64,000 nucleotides of DNA from CAZIOH01 sp964540815. GTDB taxonomy: Bacteria; Myxococcota_A; Polyangia; Fen-1088. The position numbers and the translations under genes were made by a program. The notes below the pieces were generated by a model. The model ran no database searches, was not told the DNA's origin, and saw nothing but the letters and a program-made list of their open reading frames with translations. Positions 8,500 through 17,525 of the stretch are shown here, piece after piece. Every line of letters begins with the position of its first letter. Within the stretch, counting starts at the first letter, position 1. The stretch is taken from assembly GCA_964540815.1 (NCBI GenBank), contig CAZIOH010000022.1, positions 1 through 64,000 on the forward strand, written 5' to 3'.

Positions 8500-9801
8500 T
8501 CAGCCGCCGCGACCTCGCCGGCGCGGTCTGCGCCGTCGCGCACCGACGGTGACCGCCACCAGAATCGACGCGATCGGCAGCCAGCGCCACCGCCCTCCTT
8601 CATGGCCTCCCGTCGCGCCGTCGCGCGGACCCACGGCGCAACCGCCGGCGACGCTGGAATCCGCGGCTTCTCCGGAGGCCGGCGGCGTGCTCGAGCCGCT
8701 GGCCCCGGCTCCGCCCGTGGCGCCGGAGCCGAGACCGGGGCCGACACCCGCGTCCCTCGACGCTGGACCGCCCGAGCCCGCGCCGACCGAGCCGCCGGTC
8801 GCGATCGCGGCGGCGCCGCCGCTGGCGAACGCACCAGGGGCAATACCGCCCGTCCCGGCGCTGGGTTCAATCCCGGCGTCGCGCCCCGGGCTGCCGCCCG
8901 TCCCGAGCCCGCCCGCGCCCGATCTTCCACTGCTTGCGCCGCTGCCGCTCACGCCAGCACCGCCGCTGCCGCTGTTCCCACTGCCGCCCGCCGGTCCGGG
9001 GGGAGAACAGGCACCGCGGACGCAAGTCTGCGCGGCCGAGCCGCACAGCTGCAGCCCGGTGCCCTCGTCGACCATGCCGTCGCAGTTGTCGTCGACGCCG
9101 TTGCACACCTCGGCCGCGCCGGGATGAACCTTCTCGTCGAAGTCGTCGCAGTCGCCGACGTTGGCCGAGTAGCCCTGCGGCTGCGCGCACTCCTTGCGGC
9201 TCTCGAAGCGCGGATCGGACGTCCCGTATCCGTCGCCGTCCTGGTCAATGTAATACGTCATCCCCGTGCAGCCGGTCACGAGGGCGAGGTGGGCCTCGCC
9301 GGCCCCGTCCCCCTTGCTGGTCCCGTCCCCGTTGGCGGAGAGCGCATAGACCGACAGCTGCACGCCAGTCGCGACCGTCGACGACCACCCCACCTTGAAG
9401 GTGGTGATTCCCCCCGAGCCGGTCCGCGGCATCGAGTGGGTCGCCCCGACGGTGGTGGCGGTGGTCCCCGCCTCGATGGCCTTGAAGGTGCCCGGCGTCT
9501 GAAAATCGCTCGTCAGGTAGAAACCCGCCGTCGGTCCGTTGGTCTGCGTGACCGTGATGGTCAGCGTCACCATCTGCCCGAGGGCTGGACTGGCGACATC
9601 GGCGGTCAGGGTGACCGTCGGCGACTTGCCCCCCGTGTGGCACCCGATGCAGCTCGTGGTGTTGACCCCGTTCTTGTGGGCCGAGGCCTGCGAGCCAGGG
9701 CCGAGGAACACGACCAGGGAGGCGACCAAGGAGACGGCGATCAAGGAGGATGGACGCGCCGAAGACAGGACAGGCCTGAACACCGCAAGACCATACCCCA
9801 T
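8500..9801 (-). CDS. Surface protein with CxxCH motif, MopE-like repeats and MYXO-CTERM-like anchor (copy B)
   Basis: The 433-residue protein has a signal peptide ending near ASA-H (residues ~1-41). A single heme-type motif C51-I-G-C54-H55 follows, then a beta-sandwich segment (TVTLTADVASPALGQ, ITVTQTNGPTAGFYL, TFKVGW). A MopE-like metal-binding part comes next (YYIDQDGDGYGT, GDCDDFDEKVHPGA, DDNCDGMVDEG), then a long Gly/Ser/Ala-rich low-complexity spacer. The C-terminus is a Cys (GGCAVG), a hydrophobic helix and an Arg-rich tail. That layout matches the myxobacterial MXAN_6652-like, MYXO-CTERM-anchored proteins, which are held on the cell surface. It is the downstream copy of a tandem pair with 9912-11087. 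Whether heme is bound is not shown; a lone CxxCH could also bind another metal. Confidence 0.85.
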   Translation of the reverse strand: MGYGLAVFRPVLSSARPSSLIAVSLVASLVVFLGPGSQASAHKNGVNTTSCIGCHTGGKSPTVTLTADVASPALGQMVTLTITVTQTNGPTAGFYLTSDFQTPGTFKAIEAGTTATTVGATHSMPRTGSGGITTFKVGWSSTVATGVQLSVYALSANGDGTSKGDGAGEAHLALVTGCTGMTYYIDQDGDGYGTSDPRFESRKECAQPQGYSANVGDCDDFDEKVHPGAAEVCNGVDDNCDGMVDEGTGLQLCGSAAQTCVRGACSPPGPAGGSGNSGSGGAGVSGSGASSGRSGAGGLGTGGSPGRDAGIEPSAGTGGIAPGAFASGGAAAIATGGSVGAGSGGPASRDAGVGPGLGSGATGGAGASGSSTPPASGEAADSSVAGGCAVGPRDGATGGHEGGRWRWLPIASILVAVTVGARRRRPRRRGRGG

Positions 9802-9911
9802 CCCTCCGCCGTCCCCGTGGCCGAGTGGTCCAGCAGGACCTTTCCGCCCTTGCGTCCGCGGGCCGATGCCTGGTGAGCGATCTCACCCCGCTCACCCGCG
9901 ACCACCGGGCC

Positions 9912-11087
9912 TCACACCGATGCCCGTCTTCCGCCCCCCCGTCCCGGACGTCGGACCGCGGTGCGGCGCGTCCGACGCGCGAGGACCCATAGACCAGCGA
10001 GCCAGGCGACGACACCGGTGCGCGCGGAGCTCGCCCCCACGGGAGCGATCGAACAGCCCCGGCTCGGATCCACCTCGGTGGGGGGCGCCACCGTCCCGCC
10101 GCCACCGTCGTGCACGCCAGCGTCCGCATCCCGAGACTGGTCACCGCCGCTGCCGGGAAGATCCGCGACGCCGGATCCTCCCGGTCCCCCTCGCCCGCCC
10201 GAACCCGCGCCGAGAACCGATCCTCCGCCGCCGCCCGAGCCAGGGCCGGCAGCCGGGCCGATCCCCGAGCTCCCGCCGGTCCCGGAGGCCCCGCCTGGAC
10301 CGCCCGCCGAGCAGACGCCGCGCAGGCACGTCGCGGTGGCGACCCCGCACAGCGCGAGGCCGGAGCCCTCGTCGATCTGGCCGTCGCAGTTGTCGTCCTT
10401 GCCGTCGCAGCGCTCGCTGGCGCCGGGGTGAACCGCGGGATCGAAATCGTCGCAATCGCCGCCGGCGGCGGCGTACATGGTGGGCTTGCTGCAATCGAGG
10501 CGCGTGGGATACGCCGGATCGGTGGTGCCGTACCCGTCCTCGTCCTGGTCGAGGGTGTAGGTGGCTCCGGCGCAGCCGCACGCGAGGTTCAGCACCGCCT
10601 CCCCACCTGCGTCGCCGCTCGACGATCCGTCTCCGTTGGCCGAGAGCGCGTAGACCGAGAACCGCACCCCGGTCGCGGCGCTGGAGGACCACTCGACGTT
10701 GAAGGTGGTCACGCCGCCCGACCCGTTGCGCGGCAAGGTGTGGGTCACCCCGACCGGGTTCACCGCGGTGCCCGCCTCGATGGCCTTGAACGTTCCCACG
10801 TGGCCAAACTCGGTCGTCAGGAAGAACCCGGCTGCGGGGCCGTTGGTCTGCGTCACCGAGATGGTCAGGGTGACCGCCTCACCGACGGCGGGGTTCATCG
10901 GGCTCGCCGACAGGGTCACCGTGGGGATCTTCCCCCCGGTGTGGCAGCCGTTGCAGCTCCCGCCCGAGATGATGCCGTTCTTGTGGGCCGAGGCAACCCG
11001 GCCGTGTCCGCCCGCCAGGCCCAGCACCACGCCCAGCACCACGGACCCGCACCAGGAGCGCCTTCGCCGCCGGGCTATGTCATTCAT
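9912..11087 (-). CDS. Surface protein with CxxCH motif, MopE-like repeats and MYXO-CTERM-like anchor (copy A)
   Basis: A paralogue of the next leftward gene with the same order. It has a signal peptide (SVVLGVVLGLAGG...VASA), SCNGCHTGGK just after cleavage, and a beta domain with the shared phrase SVTQTNGPAAGFFLTTEF. It also has YTLDQDEDGYGT, GDCDDFDPAVHPGA and DDNCDGQIDEG metal-binding segments, a Gly/Ser-rich spacer, and a terminal Cys + hydrophobic helix + Arg tail (RGCSIAPV, ARRTRRTAVRRPG). I start it at the ATG at 11087 (MNDIARRRRRSW), directly before the signal helix. An upstream extension would overlap the divergent transporter. The 110-base gap to copy B suggests tandem duplication and joint expression. 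The ligand is unknown. Confidence 0.85.
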   Translation of the reverse strand: MNDIARRRRRSWCGSVVLGVVLGLAGGHGRVASAHKNGIISGGSCNGCHTGGKIPTVTLSASPMNPAVGEAVTLTISVTQTNGPAAGFFLTTEFGHVGTFKAIEAGTAVNPVGVTHTLPRNGSGGVTTFNVEWSSSAATGVRFSVYALSANGDGSSSGDAGGEAVLNLACGCAGATYTLDQDEDGYGTTDPAYPTRLDCSKPTMYAAAGGDCDDFDPAVHPGASERCDGKDDNCDGQIDEGSGLALCGVATATCLRGVCSAGGPGGASGTGGSSGIGPAAGPGSGGGGGSVLGAGSGGRGGPGGSGVADLPGSGGDQSRDADAGVHDGGGGTVAPPTEVDPSRGCSIAPVGASSARTGVVAWLAGLWVLARRTRRTAVRRPGRGGGRRASV

Positions 11088-11350
11088 CTGGTCCAAGCCA
11101 TCGCGGGCGTCGAGCCGCCTGGGGAGGATAGCCGAGCGGCCGGTTTGGGTCCCCCCGATCGGCCTGGTGCGTTCGAGGTCAAGCGCTCGCCTCGCCTTCG
11201 CGAGGCGGACATCGCGAGGCTCCGCGCGCTCTGCGAAGACTACCGGTGTCAACCGTCGATGTCGCGCCGGCAAAATCTCCGTAACGTCTCGCCCGTCCCG
11301 ATGAATTCCCCTGCACGGCCCCTCGGCACCCTGGTTAACTCGTGCGGCCG

Positions 11351-13111
11351 ATGCCCATGTCGTGGTACGCACAGCTCCTGACCGGCGCCAACGTCGCGGG
11401 CGTGGTCCTCGGCCTGTGCGTCGCGGCGACCCTCGGGCTTGCCGTCGGGAGCGTCAAGGTGAAGGGCCTGTCGCTCGGCATCGCCGGCGTGCTCTTCGCC
11501 GGGATCGGGATGGCCTTCGTCTTCTGGGGCCACGCCCTCCTCGTGCGCCTCGCCGGCGGAGGATCGCCCGAGGTGGCGCCCGAGGTGGCGCGCGCGGTGG
11601 ATGCGATCGAGCAGCGACGCCACGAGATCCTCGAGTTCACGCGCGAGCTCGGCCTCGTGCTGTTCGTCTACAGCATCGGCATCCAGGTCGGGCCGGGATT
11701 CTTCTCGTCGCTGCGTGCCCAGGGGCTGCGCTGGAACCTCATGGCGGTGGCCTTGGTGGCCTTCGATCTCCTGGTCACGGTTGTGGTGCATCGCTGGCTG
11801 AAGGTCGACGCCATCGCCACGGTGGGCCTCATGTCGGGAGCCGTGACCAACACCCCGGGGCTGGCCGCCGCGGAGCAGGCGCTGCGCGATCTGCCGGGGC
11901 TCTCCGCCGAGCTCCGGGGGATGGCCGAGGTGGGCTACGCGGTCGCGTATCCCTTCGGGGTCTTCGGCACCATCCTCAGCTTGCTGCTCGTGCGGGTGGT
12001 GTCGCGGCTCGACCCGAAGCAGGAGGCGGAGCGCTTCGAGCGCGCCGTCCGCCAGGGACGCGCCCTCGCCAACATCGATCTGCGGATCGCCAACCCCGCC
12101 GTGGTCGGCGTGCCGGTCGAGCGCCTCCCGACCCTGCTCGGGGCTCCGGTGGTGGTCTCGCGCCTGATGCGGCGGGGCAGCGTGGAGGTGCCGCACGCGG
12201 ACACCGAGCTGGCCGCCGGGGATCTCTTGCACGTGGTCGGCGAGGCGGAGGCGCTGGATCGCCTGGCTTACCTGCTCGGCGAGAAGAGCGGGGTCGACCT
12301 GCGCCAGGTGCCGGGGGATCTCGGCGTGCGACGGCTGATCGTCACGCGCGGGGCGGTGGTCGGCCGGACCCTCGCCGAGCTCGAGATCCTCGATCGCCAC
12401 GGGGTCAAGGTCACCCGCGTGCTGCGCGCCGGGCTCGAGCTGGTCCCGAGGCCGGGGGTGGAGCTGCGCTTCGGCGACACGCTGGTCGCGGTGGGAGAGG
12501 AGGACCGGCTGACCTCGCTCGAGACCATGGTGGGGAACTCGGTGGGGGAGCTCGAGCACGCCCAGCTCGTTCCGATCTTCGTGGGCATCGCGCTCGGCGT
12601 GCTCCTCGGGTCGATCCCCTTTCACCTCGGGGGACTGCCCGCGCCGGTTCGCCTCGGGCTCGCCGGCGGCCCGCTGCTGGTCGCGCTGGTCCTGAGCCAC
12701 CTCGGGCGGCTGGGGCGCATCAGCTTCTACCTGCCCAACAGCGCGAACCTCATGCTGCGGGATCTCGGCATCGTGCTGTTCCTCGGGTGCGTGGGCCTGC
12801 TGTCTGGCGAGCGCTTCGTCGAGACCCTGGTCCATGGGCCCGGGCTGAGGTGGATGCTCTACGGGTGTGCCATCACCTTGCCGCCGCTCCTCCTGATGGA
12901 GCTCCTGGCCCGGGTGGTGGGGAAGCTGGACTACACGGCCCTGTGCGGGGTGGTGGCGGGGAGCATGACGAGCCCCTCGGTGCTCTCGTTCGCCAACCAG
13001 ACGGCGGGGGACGGCGCATCGGTGGCGTACGGCGCCGTCTATCCCCTGGCGCTGATCCTGCGCGTCGTGACCGCCCAGGTCCTGGTCGTGCTGTGGGTGG
13101 CCTCCCCCTGA
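11351..13111 (+). CDS. AspT/YidE/YbjL-family transporter with two RCK_C (TrkA-C) domains
   Basis: About 586 residues in the duplicated layout of the aspartate:alanine exchanger (AspT) family. An N-terminal group of ~5-6 membrane helices includes the segment FVYSIGIQVGPGFF and the family-like GLMSGAVTNTPGLAAAEQAL. Two cytoplasmic RCK_C-type domains follow (around IANPAVVGVPVERLP...GDLLHVVGEAEALDRL and RGAVVGRTLAELEIL...GDTLVAVGEEDRL). A second membrane half repeats the signature as GVVAGSMTSPSVLSFANQ. It is expected to be an inner-membrane antiporter or exporter of small organic acids or amino acids, but the substrate cannot be read from sequence. Starts at 11342 (GTG), 11351 or 11357 are possible. 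Confidence 0.9.
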   Translation: MPMSWYAQLLTGANVAGVVLGLCVAATLGLAVGSVKVKGLSLGIAGVLFAGIGMAFVFWGHALLVRLAGGGSPEVAPEVARAVDAIEQRRHEILEFTRELGLVLFVYSIGIQVGPGFFSSLRAQGLRWNLMAVALVAFDLLVTVVVHRWLKVDAIATVGLMSGAVTNTPGLAAAEQALRDLPGLSAELRGMAEVGYAVAYPFGVFGTILSLLLVRVVSRLDPKQEAERFERAVRQGRALANIDLRIANPAVVGVPVERLPTLLGAPVVVSRLMRRGSVEVPHADTELAAGDLLHVVGEAEALDRLAYLLGEKSGVDLRQVPGDLGVRRLIVTRGAVVGRTLAELEILDRHGVKVTRVLRAGLELVPRPGVELRFGDTLVAVGEEDRLTSLETMVGNSVGELEHAQLVPIFVGIALGVLLGSIPFHLGGLPAPVRLGLAGGPLLVALVLSHLGRLGRISFYLPNSANLMLRDLGIVLFLGCVGLLSGERFVETLVHGPGLRWMLYGCAITLPPLLLMELLARVVGKLDYTALCGVVAGSMTSPSVLSFANQTAGDGASVAYGAVYPLALILRVVTAQVLVVLWVASP

Positions 13112-13449
13112 GATCGGGCCCGGGGCTCGGGCGCTCGGACTCGGCGCGCATTTTTCGCGGGCGGCAGGCCAGTCCCGCCAAGGTTGCGCGCCCCGGGCCC
13201 CCGGCCGCACCCATGCTGGCGGGATGTGCGAGAATACGGTCCGTCGATGACGCCCGCCTGGGGCCCGCTTCTTGCTGGCGTTCGAGCCCTGAAAGAAGAA
13301 CCGAAGAAGTCGGTATCCGCATCTGCAGACATCCAGACATCATCCAGAGGTCACACCTGCCACGCCGAACGACCGCCGCGCCCGATCCGAGCCCCCATCG
13401 CGCGCCACCTTGGACGGCGCGATGCCAACCACTCGAAAGGGGCTCTGTC
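13112..13449. other. 338-bp intergenic region upstream of pckG
   Basis: No gene is supported here. GC-rich inverted stretches (GGGCCCGGGGCTCGGG at ~13117) follow the transporter stop and could act as a terminator, but there is no U-run directly after a stem. The rest presumably holds the pckG promoter; I cannot place -35/-10 boxes with confidence. The AAAGGGG ribosome binding site at 13436-13442 fixes the pckG start. Confidence 0.6.
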
Positions 13450-15318
13450 ATGGCCACCGATACCGAAACGACCCAGCGAGACACCACCGGCGGCGACGGC
13501 CGCAAGAACGAGACCCTGATGGCCTGGGTCAACCAGATGACCCAGCTCTGCGAGCCCAGCGCCGTGCACTGGTGCGACGGCTCCGAGCGCGAGAGCACAG
13601 CGCTCATCGGCGAGATGGTCGCGCAGGGGACCCTCATCAAGCTGAACCCGAACAAGCGCCCGCGCAGCTACCTCTGCCGGTCGGATCCGCGGGACGTCGC
13701 GCGGGTCGAGAGCCGCACCTTCATCTGCTCGAAGAACCGCAACGACGCCGGCCCCACCAACAACTGGGTCGAGCCCGAGCAGATGAAGAGCCGGATGCTC
13801 GGCCTGTTTCGCGGCTCGATGCGGGGGCGGACCCTGTACGTCGTCCCGTTCAGCATGGGGCCCCTCGGGTCGCCGATCGCCCAGATCGGGGTCCAGGTGA
13901 CGGACTCGCCGTACGTGGCCGTCAGCATGCGGATCATGACCCGGATGGGGGACAAGGCCCTCGCCCAGCTCGGCGAGAGCAAGAACTTCGTCCGCTGTCT
14001 GCACTCGGTGGGCGTGCCGCTCTCGCCTGGACAGAAGGACGTCACCTGGCCCTGCAACCCCGAACAGACCCACATCACCCATTTCCCCGAGCAGCGGGCG
14101 ATCTGGTCGTACGGCAGCGGGTATGGCGGCAACGCCCTGCTCGGGAAGAAGTGCTTCGCCCTCCGCATCGCCTCGGTCATGGGGCGCGACGAGGGGTGGC
14201 TGGCCGAGCACATGGCCATCCTCGGGCTGACCTCGCCCGCCGGTGAGCGGACCTACGTCGCGGCCGCCTTCCCGAGCGCGTGCGGCAAGACCAACTTCGC
14301 CATGATGTTGCCGCCGGCTGGCTTCGAGGGCTGGAAGGTCACCACGATCGGCGACGACATCGCGTGGATCAAGCCCGGTGCGGACGGACGCCTCTACGCC
14401 ATCAACCCCGAGAACGGCTTCTTCGGGGTGGCCCCGGGCACCAACGCCCGCAGCAACCCGAACGCCATGGAGGCGATCGCGGCCGACACCATCTTCACGA
14501 ACGTGGCGCTCACCGACGAGGGGGACGTGTGGTGGGAGGGCATGACCGAGACCCCGCCGCGCCACCTCATCGACTGGCGCGGCGAGGACTGGACGCCCGC
14601 GGCCGGGAAGCCCGCGGCCCATCCCAACTCGCGCTTCACCACGCCGCTCGCGCGGTGTCCCTCGCTCGACGAGCACTGGAACGATCCCGCGGGGGTCCCG
14701 GTGGCGGCGTTCATCTTCGGCGGCCGGATGAGCCGCGACATGCCGCTGGTCTTCCAGGCCTTCAACTGGTCGCACGGGGTCTACAGCGCGGCCACCATGG
14801 GCTCGGAGGCCACCGCGGCGGCCGAGGCGGGGCTGCCTCCCATGCGGCGCGACCCGATGGCGATGCTCCCGTTTTGCGGCTACAACATGGCCGATTACTT
14901 CAGCCACTGGCTCGAGCTCGGGCGCAAGCTGCCGAACGCCCCGCGCATCTTTCGGGTCAACTGGTTCCGCCGCGGGGCCGACGGCCGGTTCTTGTGGCCG
15001 GGCTTCAGCGAGAACCTACGGGTGCTCTCGTGGATCGTCGATCGCGTGCACGGGCGGGCCTTCGCGCTCGAGAGCCCGTACGGATGGATGCCGCGGCACG
15101 AGGATCTCTCCTGGCGGGCGCTGGACTATCCCGCCTCGGTCTTCCGGGAGGTGATGGCGATCGACCGCGACGCCGCGGCCCTCGAGGTCCGACAGCACGA
15201 GGAGCTCTTCGACAAGTTCCTCGATCGCCTCCCCAAGGAGTTCCTGCTCGAGCGCGAGCTCCTGCGCCTGCGGCTGTGGCGGTCGCCCGAGCACTGGGAG
15301 CTGGCCCGCGAGGACTGA
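13450..15318 (+). CDS. pckG: Phosphoenolpyruvate carboxykinase (GTP)
   Basis: The 622-residue length is normal for the GTP-dependent class. The enzyme interconverts oxaloacetate + GTP with PEP + CO2 + GDP at the TCA/gluconeogenesis node in the cytoplasm. Diagnostic segments are the P-loop AAFPSACGKTNFAMM with the reactive Cys C278, TIGDDIAWIKPG for metal binding, ENGFFGVAPGTN, and FNWSHGVYSAATMGSE. NWFRRGADGRFLWPGFSENLR marks the nucleotide end. ATG 13450 has an AAAGGGG ribosome binding site 7 bases upstream. The frame is open far upstream, but that stretch overlaps the transporter gene in another phase and is not coding. The gene stands alone between transporters. Confidence 0.98.
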   Translation: MATDTETTQRDTTGGDGRKNETLMAWVNQMTQLCEPSAVHWCDGSERESTALIGEMVAQGTLIKLNPNKRPRSYLCRSDPRDVARVESRTFICSKNRNDAGPTNNWVEPEQMKSRMLGLFRGSMRGRTLYVVPFSMGPLGSPIAQIGVQVTDSPYVAVSMRIMTRMGDKALAQLGESKNFVRCLHSVGVPLSPGQKDVTWPCNPEQTHITHFPEQRAIWSYGSGYGGNALLGKKCFALRIASVMGRDEGWLAEHMAILGLTSPAGERTYVAAAFPSACGKTNFAMMLPPAGFEGWKVTTIGDDIAWIKPGADGRLYAINPENGFFGVAPGTNARSNPNAMEAIAADTIFTNVALTDEGDVWWEGMTETPPRHLIDWRGEDWTPAAGKPAAHPNSRFTTPLARCPSLDEHWNDPAGVPVAAFIFGGRMSRDMPLVFQAFNWSHGVYSAATMGSEATAAAEAGLPPMRRDPMAMLPFCGYNMADYFSHWLELGRKLPNAPRIFRVNWFRRGADGRFLWPGFSENLRVLSWIVDRVHGRAFALESPYGWMPRHEDLSWRALDYPASVFREVMAIDRDAAALEVRQHEELFDKFLDRLPKEFLLERELLRLRLWRSPEHWELARED

Positions 15319-15353
15319 TCGATCGCGGCCGCGGGCCCGATCACGGCGGAGTT

Positions 15354-15387
15354 CACGTGCACGTGCACGTGCAGGTTACGTGCAGGT
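15354..15387. repeat. Three CACGTG hexamers followed by a 10-bp direct repeat
   Basis: In the pckG-MFS spacer the hexamer CACGTG occurs three times head to tail from 15354, forming a self-complementary block. Two copies of ACGTGCAGGT follow at 15367 and 15378. The symmetry and regular 6-bp spacing could serve as operator half-sites for the downstream MFS gene at 15464, or could be simple-sequence slippage. Confidence 0.6.
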
Positions 15388-15463
15388 CGACGATCACGGG
15401 ATCGACCACCACCACGGGTCTTGACGGCTCGCGCGGGTCTCGGGGCCAGCGATTCCGCTTATC

Positions 15464-16831
15464 ATGCGGCTCGTGCCGAGGGTGAGAACGATTCTGCTGC
15501 GGGTGACGCGGGCCAGACCGGACGAGCTGGGGGCGGCGGTGTGGGCCTTCGTCTATTTCTTCGCGCTGCTGGCGAGCTACTACGTGCTGCGCCCGATCCG
15601 GGACGAGGTCTCGATGGAGGTGGGCACCGCGGCGCTGCAGCGGCTGTTCCTGGCGGTCTTCCTCACCATGCTGGCGGTGGTCCCGGTGTTCGGCTGGCTG
15701 ACCCGCCGCTTTCCGCGGCGCAGCTGGCTGCCCGGCGTGTACCTGTTCTTCATCTCGAACCTGGTCGGGTTCTACGCGGTGCTGACCGCCGAGGGCCTGC
15801 AGGCCGCTCCGTGGGGAAGCGTGTTTTATGTCTGGGTCAACGTCTTCAACCTCTTCGTGGTCTCGGTGTTCTGGAGCGTGATGGCGGAGACCTTCGACGT
15901 CGAGCAGGCGCGGCGCCTCTATGGGTTCATCGCCGCCGGCGGGACCGCCGGTGCCCTGGTCGGGCCGCTCATCACCTCGGAGCTGATCAGGCTCGTCGGT
16001 CCGACGCGGCTCATGCTGGTCTCGGCGGGGTTTCTGGCGCTGGCGATCCTCGCGGTCGGGCGCCTCGGTGCCTGGAGGGACCGTCGAGAGCGACCGTCGG
16101 CGCCCCCCTCCCCGGAGACCCCGGCGGCAGCGACGACGGCGGGCCCCGCGGCCCCGCCCGCAGGTGATTTTCAGGGTAGCCTCTGGAGCGGGCTCGCGGA
16201 CGTGGTTCGCTCGCCTTACCTGCTTGGAATCTGTGCGTTTCTCCTCGGATACACCCTGCTGTCGACGTTCCTCTACTTCGAGACGGCGGAGCTCCTGCCC
16301 CGGCACGTCCGAGATCCCGCGGCGCGGACCCAGCTCCTCGCCCGTCTCGACCTTGCGGTCAACGTCGCCACGCTGCTCCTGCAGGTCCTCACCTTCCAGA
16401 CGCTGGTGGCCCGGCTCGGCACCCGCCTGGTGCTCGCCTCGATGCCCTTCCTGTCGCTGGCTGGGTTCGTGGTCCTCGGCGCCTATCCACACATCGCGGT
16501 GTTGCTCGTCTTCGGGCTGGCGCGTCGGGCGGGTGAATACGCCCTCAGCAAGCCGGCCCGCGAGACCCTGTTCAACCTGCTGCCGCTCGAACAGAAGTAC
16601 CGCGCCAAGAACGTCATCGACACCCTCGTCCACCGAACCGGAGACACCGCCTCGGCCTGGGCCGTCTCCGCGATGCGAGCCGCGGGCCTCGAATGGATGA
16701 CCATCAGCTGGCTCTCCGTGCCGATCGCCGGCGGCTGGCTCGGCGTCTCGCTGTGGCTCGGCGCGGCGGCCGAGCGGAAGCGCCGGGCATTGCGGACAGC
16801 CCCTGCGTTGCCCGGGGCCGGGCAAGAGTGA
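15464..16831 (+). CDS. MFS/ATP-ADP-translocase-like transporter (Npt1/NTP-transporter-like)
   Basis: 455 residues with about 12 predicted membrane helices. The N-terminal segment YFFALLASYYVLRPIRDEVS is the characteristic opening of the bacterial family related to plastid/rickettsial nucleotide transporters (Npt1/Npt2-like MFS proteins). A cytoplasmic, Pro/Ala-rich loop (about residues 205-230) separates the two halves. The second half carries SKPARETLFNLLPLEQKYRAKNVIDT, a conserved element of that family (shown in two parts: SKPARETLFNLLPLEQ and KYRAKNVIDT). In free-living bacteria the substrate is unknown and need not be a nucleotide. The start ATG at 15464 lies just after the CACGTG repeats. 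Confidence 0.85.
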   Translation: MRLVPRVRTILLRVTRARPDELGAAVWAFVYFFALLASYYVLRPIRDEVSMEVGTAALQRLFLAVFLTMLAVVPVFGWLTRRFPRRSWLPGVYLFFISNLVGFYAVLTAEGLQAAPWGSVFYVWVNVFNLFVVSVFWSVMAETFDVEQARRLYGFIAAGGTAGALVGPLITSELIRLVGPTRLMLVSAGFLALAILAVGRLGAWRDRRERPSAPPSPETPAAATTAGPAAPPAGDFQGSLWSGLADVVRSPYLLGICAFLLGYTLLSTFLYFETAELLPRHVRDPAARTQLLARLDLAVNVATLLLQVLTFQTLVARLGTRLVLASMPFLSLAGFVVLGAYPHIAVLLVFGLARRAGEYALSKPARETLFNLLPLEQKYRAKNVIDTLVHRTGDTASAWAVSAMRAAGLEWMTISWLSVPIAGGWLGVSLWLGAAAERKRRALRTAPALPGAGQE

Positions 16832-16899
16832 TCTGCCGGGGCCCGGCCAAGGTCAGGCCCCGTTCATGCATCCTGCACCAGCAGCGGAGGTAGCCATAC

Positions 16900-17376
16900 A
16901 TGCCGTCACTGGTGTTTCCGGCGCTGGTGCGAAACCAGATCCTGGAGCAGCACCGCCAGCTGCGCGAGCTCCTCGAGCAGGTCCGGCGGATGCGTGCATC
17001 GGACAGCCACCTGCCCGGCGCCGAGCAGCCGTCCCGCGACGCTCGACGACTGGCCGATGCGGCCCAGGAGCTCTGTCAGCGCTTCCAGGACCACCTGTCC
17101 TTCGAGCAGGCCGCCCTCACGCCGATCTTCGCCATCATCGATGCCTGGGGCCCCGAACGGGTCAAGGACCTGTGTGACGAGCACGAGCGTCAACGCCGCG
17201 AGCTCGACGGATTGCGCAGCCGCTTCGAACGGGAAGAGGATGTGGAGCGGTTGGCGGATGCCCTGCACGGCCTGGCGGACGAACTGCTCCACGACATGGA
17301 GGAGGAGGAGGCAGGTTGCCTGCGCGCCAGCCTCCTGTCCGCCGACTCCCTGTTTGCCGAGCCACGATCGCCGTGA
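16900..17376 (+). CDS. Hemerythrin-like (HHE) domain protein
   Basis: The 158-residue protein is one predicted four-helix bundle. Candidate iron ligands are H18 (EQHRQLREL), H65 and E69 (DHLSFEQAAL), H95 (DEHERQRREL) and H131 (LLHDMEEEEAG). This fits the HHE cation-binding fold used for O2, NO or iron sensing or repair. GGAGG lies 9 bases before ATG 16900, supporting the start. There is no membrane segment or regulatory domain. It is transcribed after the MFS gene with a 68-base gap, so it may share its transcript. A role in oxygen or NO handling is the family expectation, not shown here. Confidence 0.8.
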   Translation: MPSLVFPALVRNQILEQHRQLRELLEQVRRMRASDSHLPGAEQPSRDARRLADAAQELCQRFQDHLSFEQAALTPIFAIIDAWGPERVKDLCDEHERQRRELDGLRSRFEREEDVERLADALHGLADELLHDMEEEEAGCLRASLLSADSLFAEPRSP

Positions 17377-17525
17377 TCGCGGCTCCGCGAGGCTCATTCG
17401 CGGCGAGCTGAGCGGGGTGGCAAGCCCACGACACATCATCCCCCGACCCCGGCCCGCGATCGCGCAAACATCGCGCGCTCCGACCGTCCGCAGGCAGGAA
17501 GTGCGGGTCTTCCGGATGGCGGGGC

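Noticed and set aside
11362..13449. Upstream extension of the PEP carboxykinase frame
   Set aside because: It overlaps the transporter gene in another phase; the good ribosome binding site and family start are at 13450.
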